Source: an uncultured Synergistales bacterium
Lineage (GTDB): Bacteria; Synergistota; Synergistia; Synergistales; Aminobacteriaceae
Assembly (NCBI GenBank): GCA_937957815.1
Contig: CALFXN010000268.1
Coordinates: 1-6,737, forward strand
Length of the DNA stretch: 6,737 nucleotides
Direction: 5' to 3'
The notes below the pieces were generated by a model, which was given only the letters and a program-made list of their open reading frames with translations, was not told where the DNA came from and ran no database searches. A program made the translations under genes and the position numbers. Below are positions 1 through 5,744 of this stretch, piece after piece; the first letter of the stretch is position 1; each line of letters begins with the position of its first letter.

Positions 1-1121
1 GCGAGTACGGGAAGGAACGCGGGTGGGACGCGTCGAAGGTCGTCATCATGCTCGGCCACGCGGCGCCGAGCCCCAACGAGCGGATCAGCAACCTCCACGC
101 GCTCCTCAGGACGTTCGCATCGGAGCAGGGAATCCGTCTCTACGACGTCGGCGAGGGCGTCTGCCACCAGCTCGTCGTCGAAGAGGGGCTCGTCGTCCCC
201 GGAGACCTCGCGGTCGGCGCGGACTCGCACACCTGCACCTACGGCGCGCTGAACGTCTTCGCGTTCGGCGTCGGGTCGTCGGACATGAGCGGCGTCCTGC
301 TCACGGGAAAGCTCTGGCTCCGCGTCCCGCAGACCGTCGCGGTCACCGTCGCCGGAGAGATGCCGAAGGGCACGTTCGCGAAGGACATCATGCTCCACCT
401 GATCGGAAACATCGGCTCCGACGGCGCGGATTACCTCGCGCTTTCGTTCGGGGGCGACGCGATCCGCGCGATGACGATCTCCGAACGGCTCACTCTCAGC
501 AACATGGCGATCGAATGCGGCGCGAAGGTCGGACTCATGGAGGCCGACGAAAAGACGACCCGGTATCTCGAAGGAAAGGCGGCGCGCGCCGCGCGCGCCG
601 CGTTCGACGACGACGACGCGGCGTTCCGGTCGCGGATGGAAATCGACGCGTCCCGGATCCCGCCGCTCGTGAGCCGGCCGCACGCGGTGGATTCGGTCGT
701 CCCGGCGGCGGACCTGGCCGGAACCGCCGTGTCGCAGGTCTTCATCGGAACGTGCACGAACGGACGGCTCGACGATCTCCGGGTCGCGGCCGGAATCCTC
801 GACGGCCGCCGGGTTTCGGCGAACTGCCGGCTGCTCGTCTGCCCCGCGTCGCGGGGAACGCTCCTCGCCGCGCTCGAAGAGGGCGTCATTTCGACGCTCG
901 CGGCAGCCGGGGCCGTGATCCTTCCGCCCGGCTGCGCCGCATGTCCCGGGACGCATCTCGGCGTTCCGGGCGACGGCGAAAACGTCATCTCCACGGCGAA
1001 CCGGAACTTCAAGGGACGGATGGGCAACAACAGGGCGTCGATCTATCTCGCGTCGCCCGCGACCTGCGCGGCGTCCGCCCTCGAAGGGCGCATCGCCGAC
1101 CCGCGGGCGTACATCCGGTGA
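1..1121 (+). CDS. Aconitase-superfamily hydro-lyase, large subunit (LeuC/DmdA-like), 5' partial
   Basis: Catalytic [4Fe-4S] subunit of a two-subunit cytoplasmic hydro-lyase of the 3-isopropylmalate dehydratase / homoaconitase / 2,3-dimethylmalate dehydratase group. The first complete codon is at base 3; reading is open to the edge and conserved sequence precedes the internal ATG at 48, so the true start lies outside. About 372 residues are visible against a usual ~420. Seen: GADSHTCTYG (bases 216-245) with the Asp-Ser-His active-site trio, the FGVGSSDM stretch after it, IGTCTNGRLDDLR with cluster ligand Cys at 753, and GCAACPGTHLG with cluster ligands Cys at 933 and 942. All three Fe-S ligands are present. 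Odd: the family's DH pair near the N-terminus reads Gly-His here (bases 54-59), and the region between domains has an Ala-Arg-Ala duplication and four Asp in a row. It pairs with the small subunit 13 bases downstream. The exact substrate (isopropylmalate, dimethylmalate, methylcitrate, other) is not determined; the neighbouring lyase argues against leucine synthesis. Confidence 0.92.
   Translation, partial: EYGKERGWDASKVVIMLGHAAPSPNERISNLHALLRTFASEQGIRLYDVGEGVCHQLVVEEGLVVPGDLAVGADSHTCTYGALNVFAFGVGSSDMSGVLLTGKLWLRVPQTVAVTVAGEMPKGTFAKDIMLHLIGNIGSDGADYLALSFGGDAIRAMTISERLTLSNMAIECGAKVGLMEADEKTTRYLEGKAARAARAAFDDDDAAFRSRMEIDASRIPPLVSRPHAVDSVVPAADLAGTAVSQVFIGTCTNGRLDDLRVAAGILDGRRVSANCRLLVCPASRGTLLAALEEGVISTLAAAGAVILPPGCAACPGTHLGVPGDGENVISTANRNFKGRMGNNRASIYLASPATCAASALEGRIADPRAYIR
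582..617 (+). repeat. In-frame 9-bp tandem duplication followed by a GAC run
   Basis: The unit GCGCGCGCC occurs twice back to back (582-590 and 591-599), coding Ala-Arg-Ala twice, and is followed after GCG TTC by four GAC codons (606-617). It lies in the hydro-lyase large subunit after the conserved LMEADEKT segment, in a stretch that varies in length within the family. It keeps the frame and probably only lengthens a surface linker. Confidence 0.6.
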
Positions 1122-1126
1122 GGGGG
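1121..1126 (+). promoter_or_regulatory. Ribosome binding site of the small subunit gene, overlapping the upstream stop
   Basis: AGGGGG sits 8 bases ahead of the ATG at 1135 and its first base is the last base of the TGA stop (1119-1121) of the large subunit gene. This arrangement suggests that terminating ribosomes feed the downstream start, keeping the two subunits at matched levels. That coupling is inferred from position only. Confidence 0.6.
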
Positions 1127-1134
1127 GCGGCGAA

Positions 1135-1677
1135 ATGCAAAGCATCCTGAACGGCCGGGCCCGGCGCGTCGGAGACGACATCAATACGGACTACATCATC
1201 GCCGGAAAGTACACGAAGACGCTCGACTTCTCCTCGCTCGCCGAGCATCTTCTCGAGGATCTCATCCCGGGCTTTTCGAAGACGATCCGCGCAGGCGACA
1301 TGATCGTCGCGGGACGGAACTTCGGCTGCGGATCGTCGCGGGAGCAGGCCCCGATCGCCATCCGCTGCGCCGGGATCGCCGCCGTCCTCGCGAAGTCGTA
1401 CTCACGGATCTTCTTCCGCAACGCGATCAACCAGGGAATCCCCGCGTTCCTCTGCGACACGGACGCGATCGGAGAGGGGGACCGTCTCGTCGTCGACGTC
1501 GCGAACACGACCGTCGAACTTCCCGACAGGGGGCTGTCGGTCCGCATGACGCCGCTTTCGCCCGTCATGCTCGACATCCTGAACGAGGGCGGCCTCGTGG
1601 AGTACCTCAAAAAGTACGGCGGCTTCGTCCTCGGGAACGCCCCGGGACGCCGCGCATCGACCGAAGGGAGGGAGTGA
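1135..1677 (+). CDS. Aconitase-superfamily hydro-lyase, small subunit (LeuD/DmdB-like)
   Basis: Swivel-domain subunit that completes the active site of the hydro-lyase encoded just upstream. It has 180 residues, close to the 160-170 of the short archaeal/anaerobe-type LeuD proteins and shorter than the ~200 of the enterobacterial type. Seen: GDDINTDYII at 13-22, the substrate-recognition loop AGKYTKT at 23-29, the signature FGCGSSREQAP at 63-73 (Ser67-Ser68-Arg69 match the substrate-binding SSR of aconitases), KSYSRIFFRNAINQGIP at 87-103, and the closing YLKKYGGF at 157-164. About 16 unconserved residues follow. In characterised archaeal enzymes the loop reads YLRT in homoaconitases and a different, non-basic version in isopropylmalate dehydratases; YTKT here has a basic residue in the same place, so a polar or acidic substrate side chain is possible. 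ATG start chosen for RBS spacing and for alignment of the N-terminus. Very sure of the family, unsure of the substrate. Confidence 0.93.
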   Translation: MQSILNGRARRVGDDINTDYIIAGKYTKTLDFSSLAEHLLEDLIPGFSKTIRAGDMIVAGRNFGCGSSREQAPIAIRCAGIAAVLAKSYSRIFFRNAINQGIPAFLCDTDAIGEGDRLVVDVANTTVELPDRGLSVRMTPLSPVMLDILNEGGLVEYLKKYGGFVLGNAPGRRASTEGRE

Positions 1678-1770
1678 CGGGACGGACACTCGTCAAAGGC
1701 GTTCGGAAACCCCTGCGGAACTCTTTTCTCAGGCGCACCCGGAAAAGACACGAACAGGAGGGATACAGGC
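1678..1770 (+). other. Intergenic gap between hydro-lyase and TRAP genes
   Basis: This 93-base gap is the longest in the window. It holds the ribosome binding site of the next gene at its 3' end and a T-rich run (TCTTTTCTC, about 1722-1730) preceded by only a 4-base GTTC/GAAC inverted match. I see no -35/-10 pair of good quality and no stable terminator hairpin. It is the likeliest place for an internal promoter or partial terminator if the importer is expressed separately from the hydro-lyase. Confidence 0.4.
1756..1761 (+). promoter_or_regulatory. Ribosome binding site of the TAXI protein gene
   Basis: Perfect AGGAGG, extended by one more G, 9 bases ahead of the ATG at 1771. This strong site fits the high expression expected for a binding protein that must outnumber its membrane permease. 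Confidence 0.8.
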
Positions 1771-2793
1771 ATGAAACAGCGCACCAGGGTTTTCTCCCGG
1801 ATTTTCGTCGTCTCGCTTCTCGCGCTCGCCCTCACGGGCGGAGCCGCGCTCGCCGAGGACATCCACCTGAACATGGGCAGCACGTCCTCGAGTTCCGGCG
1901 TCTACGCGTGGTGCGTGGCCGCCGCGAACGTCATCAACAAGGCGAAGAACGGCGTCAACGTCACCGTCGTCGAAAGCGGCGCGGGAATGGACAACCTGCG
2001 GAAGATCAGCTCGGGCGTCTTCGACTTCGCGCTCGCCATCGACCTCCCCGGAACCCTCCAGCTGTACAAGGGGATCGAGGGTTTCAAGGGCAAGGCATTC
2101 ACGAATGTCCGGTGGCTGTTCGTCCGGAACGTCTTCGCCGATCGGCTGTACGTCCGCAAGGATTCGGGCGTCACGACGTTCGGCGACCTCAAGGGGAAGA
2201 AGTTCAACCCCGGAATCCCGGGCTCGGCCTCGGGCGCGTACGTCATGCAGTACAACACGATCCTGGGATACGGAATCCAGCTCGTCCCGTCCGCCTACGG
2301 CGACGCGGTGAACGCCCTCAAGGAGGGGCGGATCGTCGGCCTCCAGAAGTCGAGCGGCCTGAACAACATCGACTCGTCGCTCATCGAGGTCAACCTGACG
2401 ACGCCGCTGACCGTCGTGGGCTACTCGAAGGACGACGTCGCGAAGATCCAGAAGGACATCCCGTACATGAGCTTCCTCGAGCGCCCGAAGGGGAGCATCA
2501 AGGAGTTTCCGGACGTCGGGCCGATCTGGGAGGAGTGCCCGATCGCCGGGGCCGTCGCGACGACCGCGATGTCCGAGGAGGTCGCCTACAAGATCGTGAA
2601 GGCGTACTACGAGGGATTCGATGAGGTCGCGGCGGCGTACGCGCCGGTCAAGGGATTCGACCCCGTCGCGGACTACTTCAAGTACGCGGGCGACGACGTC
2701 GTGCCCGCCCACGCCGGACTGATCCGCTACGCGAAGGAACGGGGCATCGACGTTCCGAAGCGCTTCATTCCGCCGGAGTACACGGGGAAATAG
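1771..2793 (+). CDS. TAXI-family TRAP transporter solute-binding protein
   Basis: Extracytoplasmic receptor that captures the substrate and delivers it to the TRAP permease encoded next. It has 340 residues, the usual size for TAXI proteins. The N-terminus is a clear signal peptide: basic MKQRTRVFSR, a hydrophobic core around 11-22, and an Ala-Leu-Ala cleavage site after residue 28; no lipobox Cys is present, so it should be soluble in the periplasm or outside the membrane. The mature chain starts with a beta strand and the Ser/Gly-rich turn GSTSSSSGVY (36-45), then VTVVESGAGMDNL (64-76), SGVFDFAL (81-88) and GDLKGKKFNPGIPGSASG (138-155), all in the order typical for the TAXI fold. Known TAXI substrates are mostly carboxylates such as glutamate and 2-oxoglutarate; specificity cannot be read here. 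Position between an organic-acid hydro-lyase and an organic-acid lyase suggests a di- or tricarboxylate substrate. Confidence 0.94.
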   Translation: MKQRTRVFSRIFVVSLLALALTGGAALAEDIHLNMGSTSSSSGVYAWCVAAANVINKAKNGVNVTVVESGAGMDNLRKISSGVFDFALAIDLPGTLQLYKGIEGFKGKAFTNVRWLFVRNVFADRLYVRKDSGVTTFGDLKGKKFNPGIPGSASGAYVMQYNTILGYGIQLVPSAYGDAVNALKEGRIVGLQKSSGLNNIDSSLIEVNLTTPLTVVGYSKDDVAKIQKDIPYMSFLERPKGSIKEFPDVGPIWEECPIAGAVATTAMSEEVAYKIVKAYYEGFDEVAAAYAPVKGFDPVADYFKYAGDDVVPAHAGLIRYAKERGIDVPKRFIPPEYTGK

Positions 2794-2811
2794 CATCCGC
2801 AGCGCCGGGGC

Positions 2812-2843
2812 CCGGGCCGCTTTTCCCCCGGATCGCGGCCCGG
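2812..2843 (+). promoter_or_regulatory. GC-rich intercistronic stem-loop between binding protein and permease
   Basis: CCGGGCCGC (2812-2820) is a perfect 9-base inverted match to GCGGCCCGG (2835-2843), leaving a 14-base loop that contains TTTTCCCCC. A competing pairing of CGCCGGG (2803-2809) with CCCGGCG (2839-2845) is also possible, as is the self-complementary GGCCCGGGCC at 2809-2818. No T run follows the 3' arm, so a classical intrinsic terminator is unlikely. The stem ends 9 bases before the permease AGGAGG. A role in protecting the upstream transcript, or damping permease translation relative to the binding protein, is inferred. Confidence 0.5.
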
Positions 2844-2852
2844 CGTCCGAAC

Positions 2853-2858
2853 AGGAGG
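2853..2858 (+). promoter_or_regulatory. Ribosome binding site that decides the GTG start of the permease
   Basis: Perfect AGGAGG. The GTG at 2867 lies 8 bases beyond it, the same spacing as in neighbouring genes. An ATG at 2860 lies only one base beyond it and opens a different, arginine-rich reading frame with no family resemblance, so it is not the start. Confidence 0.8.
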
Positions 2859-2866
2859 GATGGCGC

Positions 2867-4795
2867 GTGTCATTCATCATATCCGGGAAGACCAGAACCA
2901 CCGTTCTTTTCGTCCTCGGCATCCTGCTCGCACTCTTCCAGCTCTTCGGCCCGATCTACCTCACGGGCCTGCTCGACATCCAGTTCCGGGCCATTCACGT
3001 CGCGTTCGGACTGACCATCGCGTTCCTCAACTTCCCGTTCGGGCGCAAGCGGACGGACGACGCCCCGACCGGGAGCATCGCGATCGCCGACGTCGCGATC
3101 ATCGTCCTTCTGATCGCGGCCAACGCGAACGCCTTCCTGAAAGCCATGGACATCTACACGGGAATGACCGGGGCCGGGACGCTCGATCTCGCGCTCGGCG
3201 CGGCGCTCATCGTAATCGTCCTCGAATCGGCGCGGCGCACCGTCGGAATCGCCATCCCGATCATGGTCTTCCTGCTGCTCGGATACATCGTCGCCGGGTC
3301 GTCGTTCCCGGGGATCTGGAAGCTGCGCGGCATCGACCTGGAATACGTCGCGAACTCGCTCTACTACTCGCCGCTCGGGATCTACGGGAGCGTCACCGGA
3401 ATGTCGGCGACGTTCATCTCGATGTTCATCGTCTTCGGCTCGCTGCTCTCGGCGACGGGCGGCGGCAAGACATTCATCGACATCGCGCTCGCGCTCACCG
3501 GACGATACGTCGGAGGCCCGGCGAAGGCTGCGGTGGTGTCGAGCGCGCTGTTCGGCAGCATCTCGGGGAGCGCCGTCGCGAACGTCATGGTCACGGGGAC
3601 GTACACGATTCCGCTCATGAAGAAGCTCGGCTACCGGCCCGAGTTCGCGGGCGCCGTCGAGGCCATCGCGTCGTCGGGCGGGGGGATCACCCCGCCGATC
3701 ATGAGCATCACCGCGTTCATGATGGCGGAGTTCCTGAACATCTCGTACTTCTACATCATCGGCTACGCGCTGCTCCCGTGCCTCCTCTACTACACGGGCG
3801 TGTTCAGCGGCGTCCACTTCCGCACCGTGCGGATGGGCATCCGGAAGCTCCCCGAGGAAGACATCCCGAAGTGGCGGGACATCCTCACGTTCGAACGTCT
3901 CGCAGGACTTCTCGTCCCCACCGGCATCCTCCTCTGGCTCATCGGAATCGGGCAGCCGCTCCAGCTCGCGGGGTTCTACGCATGCCTCTCGGCGCTCGGC
4001 GTCTTCTTCCTGCTCGGGCTCCGGAAGCGCGACCTGAAGGGAACGCTCCGGCTCATCATCGACGCGCTGGCCGAAGGAGGGCGCGACGTCGCCTCGATCG
4101 TCCCGATCCTCGTCTCGGTCAGCATGGTCGTCAACCTCATCGGCCTGACGGGGATCGCCCCCAAGATCAGCGGCGTCATCCTCCAGGTCGGCGGAACCAA
4201 CATGTACTTCTCGCTCATGATCGCGACGATCGTGCCGTTCCTTCTCGGAACGTCGCTGCCCACCGTGCCGACCTACGTCCTCTCGGTCTCGATCCTCGTC
4301 CCGCCGCTGCTCAAGCTCGGCGTCGACCCGGTGGCCGCCCACTTCTTCTTCATCTACTGGGCGATCCTCGGAGGCGTCACGCCCCCGACCTGCACGGCGG
4401 CCGTCGCGGCGGCGGGCATCGCGAAGGCCGACTGGGTGAAGACGGGGTTCTTCGCCGTCAAGCTCGGAGCCGTCGCGTTCATCCTGCCCTATTTCTTCGC
4501 GCTCAACCCGGCCCTCGTGGGGCGCGCCCCGATAGTCGACGTCCTCATGCACGGCGCGACCGCGTTCATCGGCGCCATCGCGATCGCATACGGACTCTTC
4601 AGCCACCGGAACGGCCTCGTGACAAACGCGGCGCTCTGCGTCGCCTTCTTCGTCGGAGGGCTGATGCTGCTCTTCCCGCAGAACGTCGTCTCCGTGATCG
4701 GCCTCGGGATCGTCGCCATCGCGTGCCTCATCGACCGGAAGGTGCTCCTCGCCGCGCCGGTCCCCCTGAACAACGACATCGACCGGAGGTCATAA
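2867..4795 (+). CDS. TRAP transporter fused permease (4TM/12TM, TAXI type)
   Basis: Inner-membrane permease that uses an ion gradient to import the solute presented by the upstream TAXI protein. In one 642-residue chain it combines a short N-terminal DctQ-like membrane part (hydrophobic segments near 12-30, 43-57, 72-88, 107-120, 127-143) with a DctM-like core (about 165-545) and a tail with further hydrophobic segments (565-580, 588-603, 607-622). Family motifs: FGSISGSAVAN at 229-239 followed by TGTYTIPLMKKLGYRPEFAG, SSGGGITPP at 269-277, GTSLPTVPTYV at 461-471 and GGVTPPTC at 502-509, where the paired Gly/Pro-rich repeats mark the two inverted halves of the elevator-type core. Start is GTG, set by the AGGAGG 8 bases upstream. 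Its stop codon is three bases before the next start, so permease and lyase are surely co-transcribed. Fusion permeases are the normal partner of TAXI receptors, which supports pairing with the upstream gene. Confidence 0.95.
   Translation: MSFIISGKTRTTVLFVLGILLALFQLFGPIYLTGLLDIQFRAIHVAFGLTIAFLNFPFGRKRTDDAPTGSIAIADVAIIVLLIAANANAFLKAMDIYTGMTGAGTLDLALGAALIVIVLESARRTVGIAIPIMVFLLLGYIVAGSSFPGIWKLRGIDLEYVANSLYYSPLGIYGSVTGMSATFISMFIVFGSLLSATGGGKTFIDIALALTGRYVGGPAKAAVVSSALFGSISGSAVANVMVTGTYTIPLMKKLGYRPEFAGAVEAIASSGGGITPPIMSITAFMMAEFLNISYFYIIGYALLPCLLYYTGVFSGVHFRTVRMGIRKLPEEDIPKWRDILTFERLAGLLVPTGILLWLIGIGQPLQLAGFYACLSALGVFFLLGLRKRDLKGTLRLIIDALAEGGRDVASIVPILVSVSMVVNLIGLTGIAPKISGVILQVGGTNMYFSLMIATIVPFLLGTSLPTVPTYVLSVSILVPPLLKLGVDPVAAHFFFIYWAILGGVTPPTCTAAVAAAGIAKADWVKTGFFAVKLGAVAFILPYFFALNPALVGRAPIVDVLMHGATAFIGAIAIAYGLFSHRNGLVTNAALCVAFFVGGLMLLFPQNVVSVIGLGIVAIACLIDRKVLLAAPVPLNNDIDRRS
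4785..4790 (+). promoter_or_regulatory. Ribosome binding site of the lyase gene, inside the permease coding region
   Basis: GGAGGT lies within the last codons of the permease (Arg-Arg-Ser, then TAA at 4793-4795) and 8 bases ahead of the GTG at 4799. Only three bases separate stop and start, which points to translational coupling. Confidence 0.75.
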
Positions 4796-4798
4796 CCC

Positions 4799-5689
4799 GT
4801 GAAAAAGACATCGCTTCTCAAGAAGTACATCCTCGAACGAAACGCCCTCGTCTGCCCCGGCGCGCACGACGCCATCTCCGCGAAGCTCATCGAACAGAGC
4901 GGCTTCAGGGCGCTCCAGGTGAGCGGCTTCGGCCTCTCGGCGACGTATCTCGGCCTCCCCGACATGGCCTTCATCGGCTTCAGCGACGTCCTGAACTTCA
5001 CGAGGAACATCGTGAACGCCGTGAACGTCCCGGTCATGGCCGACGCGGACACGGGCTACGGCAACAGCATCAACGCGATGCACGTCACGCGGGAATTTAT
5101 CAGGGCCGGCGCCGCCGGGATGAACATCGAGGACCAGGTCTTTCCCAAGCGCTGCGGCCACCTCGAAGGCAAGCAGATCATCCCGCTCGGGGAGATGGTC
5201 CTCAAAATCAAAGCCTGCGCCGAAGCGCGCGACGAAATCGACCCCGACTTCGTCCTCAACGCCCGGACAGACGCCATCGCCGTCGCGGGCGTCGACGAAG
5301 CGATCCGGCGCGGAAACGCCTACGCCGAGGCGGGCGCCGACCTCATCTTCGTCGAGGCCCCGCGCACCGTGGAACAGATCGAACGCGTCGTGAAGGAAAT
5401 CAAGGCCCCCGTCAGCATCAACCTCATGGACGCCGTCGTCGGAGGCAAGACGCCGCTCGTTTCCATCGACACGCTCCGGAAGCTCGGCGTCGCGCGCGTG
5501 AGCATCCCCGTCGGTCCGCTCTTCGCGGCCGTCCGCGGGATGCGCGAATATCTGGACGCGATCAAGGGCGACCGGATCGCGGAGGGACGGACCGACCTCG
5601 TCGTTCCGTTCGCGGACTTCAAGAACCTCGTCGGCTTCGACGGATTCAGGGACCTCGAAAGGAAACACCTGCCGTCGTTCGTCGAATAG
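4799..5689 (+). CDS. Isocitrate lyase/PEP mutase superfamily C-C lyase (2,3-dimethylmalate or methylisocitrate lyase-like)
   Basis: Cytoplasmic Mg-dependent TIM-barrel enzyme expected to cut a 2-hydroxy di- or tricarboxylate into a 2-oxoacid (usually pyruvate) plus a carboxylate. It has 296 residues, normal for short members such as methylisocitrate lyase and 2,3-dimethylmalate lyase. Seen: PGAHDAISAKLIEQSGF (20-36), SGFG (42-45), LGLPDM (51-56), the metal-binding ADADTGYG (81-88), EDQ (111-113), the lyase signature KRCGH at 117-121 with catalytic Cys119, NARTDA (154-159), FVEAPRT (184-190) and GGKTPL (215-220). Cys119 sets it apart from phosphonopyruvate mutases and hydrolases. SGFG instead of the SGGG usual in PrpB, and the GGKTP stretch, lean toward the dimethylmalate/oxaloacetate-type branch rather than PrpB, though this is judged from memory of the family. 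GTG start, chosen for the GGAGGT 8 bases upstream. An aconitase-family hydro-lyase in the same gene group matches the DmdAB-Dml pairing of anaerobic nicotinate breakdown. Oxaloacetate decarboxylase activity is an alternative. Confidence 0.86.
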   Translation: MKKTSLLKKYILERNALVCPGAHDAISAKLIEQSGFRALQVSGFGLSATYLGLPDMAFIGFSDVLNFTRNIVNAVNVPVMADADTGYGNSINAMHVTREFIRAGAAGMNIEDQVFPKRCGHLEGKQIIPLGEMVLKIKACAEARDEIDPDFVLNARTDAIAVAGVDEAIRRGNAYAEAGADLIFVEAPRTVEQIERVVKEIKAPVSINLMDAVVGGKTPLVSIDTLRKLGVARVSIPVGPLFAAVRGMREYLDAIKGDRIAEGRTDLVVPFADFKNLVGFDGFRDLERKHLPSFVE

Positions 5690-5702
5690 CCGGCGCGAGC
5701 GA

Positions 5703-5717
5703 ACCCGGCTTTCGGGT
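5703..5717 (+). other. Small hairpin after the lyase gene
   Basis: ACCCG and CGGGT form a 5-base stem around a GCTTT loop, 14 bases after the TAG stop at 5687-5689. The following bases (CTATCGG) contain no T run, so it is too short and poorly placed for an intrinsic terminator. It may only mark the gene boundary. Confidence 0.3.
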
Positions 5718-5730
5718 CTATCGGAAGAAA

Positions 5731-5736
5731 AGGAGG
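5731..5736 (+). promoter_or_regulatory. Ribosome binding site deciding the ATG at 5745
   Basis: AGGAGG lies 8 bases before the ATG at 5745, the usual spacing here. The GTG at 5741 is only 4 bases away and belongs to another frame, while the ATG frame starts at once with a signal peptide. This settles the start of the last gene. Confidence 0.75.
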
Positions 5737-5744
5737 GCACGTGA

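Noticed and set aside
48..1121. ATG at 48 as the start of the hydro-lyase large subunit
   Set aside because: Conserved-looking sequence (Trp-Asp...Lys-Val-Val-Ile) continues upstream to the window edge, no ribosome binding site precedes it, and the protein would lack the family's N-terminal ~60 residues.
1..1677. Leucine biosynthesis genes leuC and leuD
   Set aside because: The family fits, but no leuA or leuB is visible, the substrate loop is not the usual isopropylmalate type, and the downstream genes are an importer and a C-C lyase. The symbols were withheld.
1712..1732. Possible intrinsic terminator after the small subunit gene (GTTC...GAAC followed by CTCTTTTCTC)
   Set aside because: The stem is only four pairs with a long loop and mismatches next to it, and the T run is broken; too weak to call.
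2803..2826. Possible intrinsic terminator formed by the GC palindrome followed by TTTT (2821-2824)
   Set aside because: The palindrome halves leave no room for a loop and only four T follow. The larger stem places these T bases inside its loop, so a pausing or stability role is more likely than termination.
2870..4606. A long minus-strand open frame (578 codons) opposite the permease, and similar ones opposite the other genes
   Set aside because: Products are rich in Arg, Asp and Glu, with no motifs, and lie fully opposite well-supported genes. Long antisense frames are expected from the strong third-position C/G bias.
4799..5689. Phosphoenolpyruvate mutase or phosphonopyruvate hydrolase
   Set aside because: The KRCGH motif with catalytic Cys is the mark of lyases; phosphonate enzymes of this superfamily lack that Cys, and no phosphonate genes are nearby.
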